Below are positions 28,701 to 35,120 of a stretch of DNA of 36,185 bases, piece by piece. Below the pieces are notes generated by a model that made no database searches, was not told where the DNA came from, and worked only from the letters and a program-made list of their open reading frames with translations. Where the stretch lies: positions 1 to 36,185 of IMG/VR virus record IMGVR_UViG_3300032117_000086; one strand, 5' to 3'. The stretch's first letter is position 1; the number at the start of each line of letters is the position of its first letter. The stretch is from a virus. The position numbers were made by a program, and so were the translations under genes.

Positions 28701-29352
28701 CAGGGTTTAAAGGCTGATTAAAGAACCCAGTATCGAATTCAACTTCAGCACCTACTTCGGGAAATTCTTGGGCAGCATCTGTAACACCAGGTATGTCTGA
28801 AGGTACATCAGATGGATAATAAACTACGCCTATAGGAGAAGAACCTGAGTAACCAGATTCACCAGAAGCACCCGAGGTACCGCTAGCACCACTTGCACCT
28901 GATATACCACTAAAACCAGAAACACCAGAACCACTAAAACCAGATATACCACTAAAGCCTGATTGACCATTTAAACCACTAAAGCCTGATTGACCATTTA
29001 AACCGGAGTAACCAGAAGTACTATTACCAGAAAAACCAGATATACCTTGACCTCCTTGTGCACCTTGAGCGCCTTGTGGTCCAGTATCGCCTTGCGCGCC
29101 TTGTTGTCCCTGCATTAACGAGGATATCGCTACTGCATAGGTTGAGTACGAACCATCTGAATTTGGTTGATCTAAAAATGTTAAATCATTATTCTGTAAA
29201 TTTGGTACTATCGGTAGTTCGTGTGGGAACACAATTGATGGCGTACCATTTGTAGTATTTGAATATGCAGAAGATGCGCCGGAAACTCCTTCATTAGGGA
29301 GTGCAGAAAGCTCATTAACATATACAATTGTTGGGTATTGCGGGACCGGCAT
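25720..29352 (-). CDS. Largest collagen-like tail fibre, 1210 residues
   Basis: The N-terminal 78 residues look like a docking domain (YPTIVYVNELSALPNEGVSG ... YSTYAVAISSLMQGQ). Next: a short array (about 79-165), a beta domain (about 170-358, VVYYPSDVPSDI ... YYFLGTTHYSRI) related to that of the 950-residue fibre, an aromatic array (about 360-552), the [20 protein letters not shown] ... GDLWVYSGTTWTNVGQIKG module (about 555-620), a third array (about 620-825) and a 380-residue C-terminal beta region. The latter begins SGYTFGQYKNGDIIPAIGLT and then shows Ig-like strands (YTHTMTDTNYNTQNFQYQYI). There is no S74 domain. It is the first fibre in transcription order after the neck-like gene. A TAAATA motif six bases before the ATG overlaps that gene's stop codon. 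Confidence 0.83.
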   Translation of the reverse strand: MPVPQYPTIVYVNELSALPNEGVSGASSAYSNTTNGTPSIVFPHELPIVPNLQNNDLTFLDQPNSDGSYSTYAVAISSLMQGQQGAQGDTGPQGAQGAQGGQGISGFSGNSTSGYSGLNGQSGFSGLNGQSGFSGISGFSGSGVSGFSGISGASGASGTSGASGESGYSGSSPIGVVYYPSDVPSDIPGVTDAAQEFPEVGAEVEFDTGFFNQPLNPVRIFSTATLSGDPGKTLIDIGSWYFDSYYQYYGVHASDPGIQSHITYVVSKVATDSTTTQLFSVTSDPLVHTYGNTNFIRTQYYITEAILLQPSDRIRIDIYGQTNDTSDLNGGDGTGGVNIAYYFLGTTHYSRIITNISFGSQGQSGFSGFSGLGLSGYSGFSGDSTSGFSGISGYSGPVGFSGISGYSGFSGISGFSGISGWSGAVGYSGFSGFSGYSGYVGFSGISGYSGYSGLSGFSGISGFSGISGFSGISGYSGYSGTSGFSGISGYSGFSGTSGFSGISGYSGFSGFSGVSGFSGFTGISGYSGFTGISGFSGISGFSGISGLSGYSGKNGTSVTIIGTVPTVGGNPQATLNAAFPGAVAGNGVIDENTGDLWVYSGTTWTNVGQIKGDSGTSGYSGFSGVGTSGYSGFTGISGFSGISGFSGISGYSGFSGFSGVSGFSGISGYSGFSGASGISGYSGFTGISGFSGISGYSGFSGYTGISGWSGFTGISGYSGFSGFSGISGFTGTSGFSGFSGISGWSGYSGFSGISGYSGFTGISGYSGFSGSGVSGYSGFSGLGLSGYSGFSGISGFTGISGYSGYSGGSGYSGYSGGSGFSGISGYSGIEYTYTENLSVNLASGYTFGQYKNGDIIPAIGLTPAQVIQLAVSQDIAPNATLTTSSTVQFNQTAIANVLNYGYTINTVGATALSALLQWRRNSSGSWTPLLSGYQALSATSGTYTHTMTDTNYNTQNFQYQYIFTDSNLLSAGAITTVTPAAYVAPTTTFVITASSTTAPESTYTREIGNTSSYISGTITNHNNSNYVPLSSYKLNYSVNGGTYVFLASANVGPGTSSLSSSNIVFAVPTVSAASNIVYQVVATDSYNTGTSTSTTINFYNLIWYGPEASAPTGSSSIRALPYDAFVTTLGNPFLLSTGNVYDTFTIAMPTGHTISQVLDLDALNANITASYVLSAGNVYNYAGTPTSYNIYTLSNATPYSSNHRHQVTWS
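26868..27505 (-). repeat. Aromatic Gly-X-Ser array, third block of the 1210-residue fibre
   Basis: About 70 nine-base units of [12 protein letters not shown] and GFT triplets with occasional breaks such as SGSGVSG, SGLGLSG and SGGSG. Confidence 0.8.
27690..28270 (-). repeat. Aromatic Gly-X-Ser array, second block of the 1210-residue fibre
   Basis: About 63 nine-base units of GFS, GIS and GYS triplets, with rarer GTS, GVG and GLS variants. Confidence 0.8.
28840..29115 (-). repeat. First Gly-X-Y array of the 1210-residue fibre
   Basis: A GAQ-type start ([15 protein letters not shown]) passes into GFS/GIS triplets and GASGASGTSGASG. The unit GLNGQSGFS occurs twice in tandem near 28965-29010. 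Confidence 0.7.
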
Positions 29353-29358
29353 ATATTA

Positions 29359-29364
29359 TATTTA
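29359..29364 (-). promoter_or_regulatory. Late promoter motif TAAATA overlapping a stop codon
   Basis: The minus strand reads AATTAAATATAATATATG. The TAA is the stop codon of the neck-like gene, and six bases separate the motif from the ATG at 29352. Confidence 0.45.
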
Positions 29365-30372
29365 ATTGTTCAGGCCTGGATAACCGATATAAGTGTTAGG
29401 TCTTCCTTCAACACCAGCAGCACTAGCAGCAGGAGCAGATAAGTTACCACCTAACAAGTCTACTAGTGTTACATTACTATCATAAGATCCATATACACCA
29501 GTATCTGGTTTACCGACTGTTGGGTTAACACCACTATAGCTAGCATATCCAGATAGCGGTGCATTTGTATTTGTTTGATAGTTATATACGTTATTTCTAG
29601 TAAAGTTATCGACGTTTTGAGAGTAAGCTTTAATATCGATAACACGAGCAAACTCTGTTTGACCGGGTTCCCCTGTATTGAGAGGTACTAAACCATCAGC
29701 TTTATTGTCATATACTTGATCACTATAGTTTTCTCTAGGTGCATTAGGTTCAAATGTATAGTCGTAACGCTTACCCTTGATCGTCCATATATAATGACCC
29801 ATCAATTGATTCTTATCGCCACCCTTTTGATCAACACGCTCAGTTATTTCATATATCTGACCAGATCTACCACTTGGTCGAGTTGCACCATATTCAACAA
29901 GTTCTATAACGTCACCTGCTTTAGGTTCCCATGTATATTGACTTGTTACAGCACTTAATGATGAAGTAGATAAAGATTTTGTAAACGTCTGTATAGATAT
30001 AACAGCTGTAATGTCAGCTTCACCCTGTATACCAAACTTACTCAATATAATACTATCATTATTAAGAGTCAAACATATTACCATTGGTATAGGTGGTAAG
30101 AATCCGGCTAATGGTTGTTCACCATAGAAGAAGTCATGTCCAGATAGTGTATATGCATTAACATAATAATATACAAGCATTCCGTACTGGCTAATCTGTT
30201 CATTCCACCAATTATCAAATAATTGGATTTCGTACGCATTTTGTGTTATATCTAAATAGCGCAAGTTTCCTATAGCACATTCCGCTGCTCCGGGTATATT
30301 TGTACCTATCGGATTATAAACACCGGGTGGTACGTAAGGACCGGTATCAACACAATATTGCGCAATTGACAT
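29362..30372 (-). CDS. Neck protein, T4 gp14-like
   Basis: 336 residues from the ATG at 30372 (MSIAQYCVDTGPYVPPGVYN). The open frame runs further upstream to 30903, but that part only mirrors the scaffold-like gene on the other strand. Residues about 100-210 resemble the core of T4-type gp14 neck proteins: SKFGIQGEADITAVISIQTF, then WEPKAGDVIELVEYG, GQIYEITERV, and an HYIWTIKGKRYDYTFEPN stretch. The C-terminal 100 residues are Asn/Ser/Gly-rich and probably flexible. In T4, gp14 helps close the head and joins it to the tail. GTAAATA sits five bases before the ATG, and the scaffold-like gene diverges from the same 55-base gap. The family call rests on motif pattern only. Confidence 0.55.
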   Translation of the reverse strand: MSIAQYCVDTGPYVPPGVYNPIGTNIPGAAECAIGNLRYLDITQNAYEIQLFDNWWNEQISQYGMLVYYYVNAYTLSGHDFFYGEQPLAGFLPPIPMVICLTLNNDSIILSKFGIQGEADITAVISIQTFTKSLSTSSLSAVTSQYTWEPKAGDVIELVEYGATRPSGRSGQIYEITERVDQKGGDKNQLMGHYIWTIKGKRYDYTFEPNAPRENYSDQVYDNKADGLVPLNTGEPGQTEFARVIDIKAYSQNVDNFTRNNVYNYQTNTNAPLSGYASYSGVNPTVGKPDTGVYGSYDSNVTLVDLLGGNLSAPAASAAGVEGRPNTYIGYPGLNN

Positions 30373-30377
30373 AAAAA

Positions 30378-30384
30378 TATTTAC
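30378..30384 (-). promoter_or_regulatory. T4-type late promoter motif GTAAATA
   Basis: The minus strand reads TGTAAATATTTTTATG, five bases between motif and the ATG at 30372. It forms the leftward half of a divergent promoter pair. Confidence 0.5.
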
Positions 30385-30412
30385 AAAAGTTATAGAATTA
30401 ATCAGTAATATA

Positions 30413-30419
30413 CTAAATA
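30413..30419 (+). promoter_or_regulatory. T4-type late promoter motif CTAAATA
   Basis: The plus strand reads ACTAAATAATATTATAATG, eight bases between motif and the ATG at 30428. It forms the rightward half of the divergent pair and serves a single gene that ends in a terminator. Confidence 0.55.
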
Positions 30420-30427
30420 ATATTATA

Positions 30428-31411
30428 ATGAGCAAAATAAAGAACTTATCCGACCTAGACTCTCTATATAGTATGGTCCAAGAAAATGCTGCTAAAATGC
30501 CAGCAATTGTAAATGGTAACAAGCAGCCTGATATTCTTTTAACAGATGCGACACAATATGTCCCAGCTGGTAAAGCTCCTAAGGTAGGCCAAGGCTTCGG
30601 CAAAGATAAAGAAGAATTAGCAAAAGACACTGGCCCTGAAGCTGCTGGTAACTTCAAGAAAGGTGAAGCTAAAGAAAAACAACATGCTGCTAAAGAAACA
30701 AAGCAAGAAGAAAGCGATGCAAAAGCAGCTAAGAAAAATGAAGAAGCTCCAGAAAAAATGGAAGAGAATGTAGATTCTGCTTCGAGAACTCCTAAATATA
30801 AGAAACAACAATTTACTATGCCTAAATCAAAATTCCAAAAATTATACGAAGACGCTATTAACAGCGGTGCATTCCAAAACGTTAGCGAAGAAGAAGCTAT
30901 CACTCCAGTAGAGCCAGCAGCAGATGCTCCTGAAATGGGCGGCGATGAAGCAGGTCATGAAGAAGAAGCTTGCTGCACTCATGAAGAAGCAATCGAGATG
31001 GTAGAAAAGCTTCTAAAGTTCCTTAAGAAGGATACAGAATTTGACAAAGCTCACGGCGATTTAGGTGATGAAGATAAATTCATTACTGGCGGTGAAGAAG
31101 AAACAGCAATGGAAGACTCTTCCGAAGAGGAAGAAGAATCAATGGATGAAGCTGTTGAAGCTGAAGATCTTGGTCACCCACTCGAAGGTGCTAAGTCCGA
31201 AGAGCTAAAAGATGGTCACAAGATTCATAAAGTTGGTGGTTCAGGCGTAACCAAAGTTAAAGGTGCTGCAACTGAACAAGGTGCAAGCTTTAAGAATGAG
31301 CCAGCTCCTAAGAAAGAAAAAGAATCAGCACATCTTAAAGACGGTCACAAACTTCATACAGTAGGTAATCTTACACCTGATAAAGGTGAAGCTAACGCCT
31401 TTACTAAATAA
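30428..31411 (+). CDS. Acidic, highly charged scaffold/prohead-core-like protein
   Basis: 327 residues, rich in Glu, Lys, Asp and Ala and poor in aromatics. After a helical N-terminus (SKIKNLSDLDSLYSMVQEN), residues about 60-125 are a mixed-charge stretch (KEKQHAAKETKQEESDAKAA). A helix with PKSKFQKLYEDAINSG follows, then an acidic region with a Cys pair (EEACCTHEEAIEMVEKLLKF) and runs of Glu (SSEEEEESMDEAVEAED). The unit LKDGHKIHKVGG recurs as LKDGHKLHTVGN near the C-terminus. Composition and place beside neck and terminase genes suit an internal scaffold or prohead-core protein like T4 gp67/gp68/gp22, but no family motif was recognised. It has its own late-type promoter and a strong terminator. 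Confidence 0.55.
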   Translation: MSKIKNLSDLDSLYSMVQENAAKMPAIVNGNKQPDILLTDATQYVPAGKAPKVGQGFGKDKEELAKDTGPEAAGNFKKGEAKEKQHAAKETKQEESDAKAAKKNEEAPEKMEENVDSASRTPKYKKQQFTMPKSKFQKLYEDAINSGAFQNVSEEEAITPVEPAADAPEMGGDEAGHEEEACCTHEEAIEMVEKLLKFLKKDTEFDKAHGDLGDEDKFITGGEEETAMEDSSEEEEESMDEAVEAEDLGHPLEGAKSEELKDGHKIHKVGGSGVTKVKGAATEQGASFKNEPAPKKEKESAHLKDGHKLHTVGNLTPDKGEANAFTK

Positions 31412-31432
31412 GTTTTTAGGCATAGACACTTC

Positions 31433-31461
31433 AAAAGCCCTTAGCAATAAGGGCTTTTTTT
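31433..31461 (+). terminator. Rho-independent terminator with GCAA tetraloop
   Basis: An 11-base-pair stem (AAAAGCCCTTA paired with TAAGGGCTTTT) closes on a GCAA loop and runs into seven T. It ends the scaffold-like transcript and lies between convergent genes. On the minus strand the stem is followed by only four T, so it may also act weakly on the terminase transcript. Confidence 0.9.
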
Positions 31462-31469
31462 ATGGCTGT

Positions 31470-33263
31470 TTAATAAGGTCTATCTTGAGAGAATCCTCTA
31501 TCAAGCATACCAGCTGCTGGGCTACCATGTGGTAATCTCCACCCGTCTTGAAGTAGGTCTTCCATATCGGAATTAATATTAGGATTCTGTCTTAATTGAT
31601 TAGACATGAGTACAGGGTTATGTGCAGTGATACCTGGTTCTTCTCTGTCTTTGTTTCTTCTATATGTTTCTGAAGGCTTAGGCACACTTACAATAAAAGG
31701 ATCCCAGTTATTAGGTATCATTTTAAACGGTCTACCATTAGCATCTTGTTGTGTTACTTCGTAAAATTGTTCAACAACTTTAGGCTCTAATATAAACATA
31801 GCCCATATTAAAGCTTCTACTCTATCGTCCAAGTACTTGTCTGATTGCTTTTTCCATACTCCATTATCTTGACGTATATATGTTTTAAACTCTTCTATAG
31901 TTTGTTTATCGTATATTTTAACACATCTTAATACGTTCATCCAGTATCTAAAGTTAGCCATGGAGTTAAACTTACTGTTAGTATGAGAGTATACACCTAA
32001 TCGATTATCCTTTTCTACCTTTTCAGTAAACGAACCCATACTTGGTGTATACTTTACTATATTGAGATATTGATGGGTATGAGTTAAAGCATCTACTACT
32101 TGTGCACCGCAATTATTGCGTTCAACTAATAATGGAGGGTTATTCCATTCTGCGGCAATTTCTACTAATCTAGCAGTAAAATTAAAAGGGTCTAGTTTGT
32201 TATTAGCGTATGTAGCTACTTGTTCTATGTTGGTTAAATCAGTCACATCCACTACTTGTATAGTAGAGTTAGCTCTGCCAATACCTTCTCCAACGTCAAC
32301 ACCTATACTATAGAAATGTCCATCTTCTCTGTCTTTATATATTTTGTAAAACCCATCATCATCTTCAAAGACAGGTTCTGGAGAGTTTTGGGTCATTTCA
32401 TCTAACTGATCTTTATCGAATAAGTTTTCACCTACAGCTCTAAATTCATTACCATATTCTTGGTTAAATGACTCTTCTGAACCGAGTGCTCTCATAGTCA
32501 TTTCTTTCCATCTATCATCTCTACCTGGTACTTCATGCCAATCTACACGTTCGTGGTGCCAACCATTCTTACCAGCAACAGCATCTGTATATGTGTTATA
32601 AAATAGGTTGCCTACACCGTTAGGGGTAGATAACATAAAAATTTTGGACTTCTTAGAAGATGAAATAACAGGAAATACTGACTCCCAAAAGTCATCCATA
32701 AACTCTGGTGGAATGAATGCTGCTTCGTCCAAGAGTAGACAGTTAATAGACTCGCCTCTAGCAGCATCAGATGTTGTAGTACTAATACCAATAGAGGAAC
32801 CATTTTCTAGCTCCATACCCTCTTTTGCGTAAGCTATTACACCTGGTTTCATATAGTTGGGTAACATTTCGTACGCTAACTTAATACGTTTAAAAATATT
32901 CTTAGCTGTTTCTTGTTTGTTAGCAATTAACAGTACTCTATAATCATCATGAAAACAGATCATCCATAAAGCGAATATGGTTAGGATAGTTGTTTTACCA
33001 ATCTGTCTAGAAGCTAATACTACGTTAAACCTGTTCTCCACCAACGCTTTAAGTACTCTTTTTTGAAAGTTATAAAGCTTAATTGGTTGCTTACCTTCAT
33101 CCAAACTAACGATATAGAAGAAGCGAGAGAAGTGTAAAATCGATTTGCGTGCTCTTTCTAGATCTTCCACCATTTCTGGTGTCCAATTAAATTGAGTTTC
33201 AGGTACAGGTAAGTTCTTATTACCCAAATAATATGTAGTCTGATCTCCTTTTGCTTTGGCCAT
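31470..33263 (-). CDS. terL: Terminase large subunit (T4 gp17-like packaging ATPase/nuclease)
   Basis: 597 residues, close to T4 gp17 in length. The ATPase part has the Walker A motif SRQIGKTT (85-92), Walker B LLLDEA (176-181) and coupling motif STPNG (212-216). The nuclease part has the three acidic sites in order: Asp323 in GVDVGEG, Glu381 in LVERNN and Asp479/Asp480 in LDDRVEALIWA. In this family the protein docks on the portal, pumps DNA into the prohead and cuts the concatemer. It is transcribed opposite to both neighbours: convergent with the scaffold-like gene, divergent from the 230-residue gene 48 bases away. No small terminase subunit was identified in the window. Confidence 0.96.
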   Translation of the reverse strand: MAKAKGDQTTYYLGNKNLPVPETQFNWTPEMVEDLERARKSILHFSRFFYIVSLDEGKQPIKLYNFQKRVLKALVENRFNVVLASRQIGKTTILTIFALWMICFHDDYRVLLIANKQETAKNIFKRIKLAYEMLPNYMKPGVIAYAKEGMELENGSSIGISTTTSDAARGESINCLLLDEAAFIPPEFMDDFWESVFPVISSSKKSKIFMLSTPNGVGNLFYNTYTDAVAGKNGWHHERVDWHEVPGRDDRWKEMTMRALGSEESFNQEYGNEFRAVGENLFDKDQLDEMTQNSPEPVFEDDDGFYKIYKDREDGHFYSIGVDVGEGIGRANSTIQVVDVTDLTNIEQVATYANNKLDPFNFTARLVEIAAEWNNPPLLVERNNCGAQVVDALTHTHQYLNIVKYTPSMGSFTEKVEKDNRLGVYSHTNSKFNSMANFRYWMNVLRCVKIYDKQTIEEFKTYIRQDNGVWKKQSDKYLDDRVEALIWAMFILEPKVVEQFYEVTQQDANGRPFKMIPNNWDPFIVSVPKPSETYRRNKDREEPGITAHNPVLMSNQLRQNPNINSDMEDLLQDGWRLPHGSPAAGMLDRGFSQDRPY

Positions 33264-33311
33264 TACATATACTTACTATGGATCTAGCACAAGTCAAAAG
33301 TAAGTTATTGT

Positions 33312-34004
33312 ATGAAAAAGCTGACGCTTACTGATAATAAGTTTAATTCCAATAATTATTGGTCATTACCTGTTAAAGCTTACTTGGAACTTCCTACAGC
33401 TGGTGGCCAACCAGTTTATCCTGGTCCTGAGTTCTTAGAGTTGTTTGATCAAGAAGGCTATGTAATGACTCGCTTAGAGCAGCAATTTGCTGATGCTAAT
33501 GCAATTACTCTATCAACTCACTATAAAGATCAAACATGTCTTAAGAGACCATGGATAACACGTGAACCGTATCCAAATGAAAACGGTGCACCTTATGATG
33601 GTTCATATTTAAATCATAGTTTATTATTTGAACGTAGAGCTTTTAACGGAGCTGCACTTGAACAACTAAAAGGATGGACGAAAAATAACTCTCAAATATA
33701 TAAGCTTATTAACTTACGTCCTAAATGGGGTATAGACTTCTCAGTAGACTATTCAGATGTTGAAGGTAATACAATAGAAGTAATACACTATGAACATGAT
33801 GAGTTTAATTATGAGGCTATTGAAATACGTAGAGAGAAAGTAGAAAACCTGTTCTTAACTACTGATTGGGATGATGTTGCTAAAGAAATGTTAAAGCGTA
33901 AAGACCAATGGCAGGAATTAGATTTATTCGCACAAGGGGATTGGAAGTGCGAATTTCTCGGTATACCCACTGATAGTCAAAAGAAAATATCTTGGCGGAT
34001 TTAG
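33312..34004 (+). CDS. Conserved-looking protein of unknown function
   Basis: 230 residues from an ATG at 33312. The sequence is well composed for a globular cytoplasmic protein, with many aromatic residues (NSNNYWSLPVKAYLELP, LKRPWITREPYPNENGAPYD, LFAQGDWKCEFLGIP). There is no signal peptide, membrane span or coiled coil, and I see no catalytic motif. The middle part (RPKWGIDFSVDYSDVEGNTI then EVIHYEHDEFNYE) looks like an antiparallel sheet. It lies between the terminase and a nucleotidyltransferase, where phages of this kind often keep small packaging or assembly genes. I do not recognise the family. Confidence 0.55.
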   Translation: MKKLTLTDNKFNSNNYWSLPVKAYLELPTAGGQPVYPGPEFLELFDQEGYVMTRLEQQFADANAITLSTHYKDQTCLKRPWITREPYPNENGAPYDGSYLNHSLLFERRAFNGAALEQLKGWTKNNSQIYKLINLRPKWGIDFSVDYSDVEGNTIEVIHYEHDEFNYEAIEIRREKVENLFLTTDWDDVAKEMLKRKDQWQELDLFAQGDWKCEFLGIPTDSQKKISWRI

Positions 34005-34043
34005 ACTTTAATCCTAAACAAGTCTTAAAATACCGGGTATAGC

Positions 34044-34050
34044 GTAAATA
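34044..34050 (+). promoter_or_regulatory. T4-type late promoter motif GTAAATA
   Basis: The plus strand reads CGTAAATATTTACATAATATG, ten bases between motif and the ATG at 34061. The motif sits in an inverted repeat, GTAAATATTTAC. Confidence 0.5.
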
Positions 34051-34060
34051 TTTACATAAT

Positions 34061-35119
34061 ATGTTATTCCCTGAAAACAAGCTTACCATTGAAGACCATA
34101 ATAGTCTTAATCCGACTATTTGGCAAAATGACAAGCTTAGGCCAGAAGTTAAAGATAAACTTATAGATGTAGCTCAAGCGTTTCTTGAATCAATTGAAAT
34201 TGATGTTGACGTAGAAGATATAACATTTACAGGTTCTTTAGCTAATTTTAACTATACACCTTATAGTGATATAGACTTACACATATTAACCGATCTTGAT
34301 AGTTACAAGTACGATAAGGAAGTACTTAAAGATTATTTTAAAGCTAAAAAGACTGTTTGGAATAGCTCTCATGAAATTAAAATTAAAGGTTTCGATGTTG
34401 AGGTTTACATACAAGATATAAATGAAGAGCATCACTCTACTGGTGTATATTCTATAAAGAATGACGACTGGTTGGTTCATCCTAGCAAATCAAAACCAGT
34501 TGACAGACATGCAATAATGGCAAAAGTAAAAACAATGAAAGACGCTATTGAACATGCATTAAGCGATAACTGCGATTTAGAGTGTGCTGAAATTGCTAAA
34601 GAAAAAATATTAAAAGCTCGTGCAGCTGGTTTAGAGAGAGCTGGGGAATTTTCAGTGGAGAATTTAGCATTTAAAGAGCTAAGACGCTCCGGCGATATAG
34701 ATCGTCTAATAAAAGGTGTAATTGAAAAGAAAGATAAAGAACTATCGTTAAGTCAAGAGACGTTTAAAAACTTTTTCGGTATGCCGGGTATACTCGCTAA
34801 AAAAGACGGTAGTAGAGGTAAACGTCACCATGGGGTAAAAGCGGGTGTATCAAAAATGACTAACCCAGACAACGTTAAATCGTTGAGTATGGTAGCAAAG
34901 AGTCATTCTGAAATGGAAACGCCTTTTATCGAGATTGAAAATTTAAAAAAGAAACCTAAGGGCAAAACCTATCTTTTACCACATACAGCTAAAGCAATTG
35001 CTTATTTTTATGGTATGAATATGGAAAAGGTAAATGTAAACCCTCGTGGTTTAAGTACTAGCGGTATTGTCTTGGGCTGGGATCCTTCAGTAAGAAAATA
35101 CTATCTACACAAACAATAA
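34061..35119 (+). CDS. Phage nucleotidyltransferase-fold protein
   Basis: 352 residues. Residues about 55-117 hold a nucleotidyltransferase signature: FTGSLANFNYTPYSDIDLHI (56-75) has the GS...DxD pattern with Asp70 and Asp72, and FDVEVYIQD (111-119) supplies the expected third acidic site (Asp112 or Glu114). This is the fold of minimal nucleotidyltransferases that transfer NMP groups to nucleic acid, protein or small molecules. The segment 120-230 is helical. The basic C-terminal third (KKDGSRGKRHHGVKAGVSKM, YLLPHTAKAIAYFYGMNMEK) has no domain I can name. It is joined to the tube-like gene by TAA C ATG, so it is made together with tail proteins. The target cannot be told from sequence. Confidence 0.7.
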   Translation: MLFPENKLTIEDHNSLNPTIWQNDKLRPEVKDKLIDVAQAFLESIEIDVDVEDITFTGSLANFNYTPYSDIDLHILTDLDSYKYDKEVLKDYFKAKKTVWNSSHEIKIKGFDVEVYIQDINEEHHSTGVYSIKNDDWLVHPSKSKPVDRHAIMAKVKTMKDAIEHALSDNCDLECAEIAKEKILKARAAGLERAGEFSVENLAFKELRRSGDIDRLIKGVIEKKDKELSLSQETFKNFFGMPGILAKKDGSRGKRHHGVKAGVSKMTNPDNVKSLSMVAKSHSEMETPFIEIENLKKKPKGKTYLLPHTAKAIAYFYGMNMEKVNVNPRGLSTSGIVLGWDPSVRKYYLHKQ

Positions 35120-35120
35120 C

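Noticed and set aside
14832-29352. Diversity-generating retroelement acting on the fibre genes
   Set aside because: No reverse transcriptase gene and no template/variable repeat pair with adenine-biased differences was seen; the repeats are explained by the protein triplets.
30373-30903. Longer version of the neck-like protein starting at 30903
   Set aside because: The added 177 codons lie antisense to the scaffold-like gene and have a composition that mirrors it. The ATG at 30372 has a late-promoter motif just upstream and gives a sensible N-terminus.
33264-33311. Host-type promoter with TTGACT in the terminase/230-residue gene gap
   Set aside because: A possible -35 box can be read on the minus strand, but no -10 box of acceptable match lies at the right distance.
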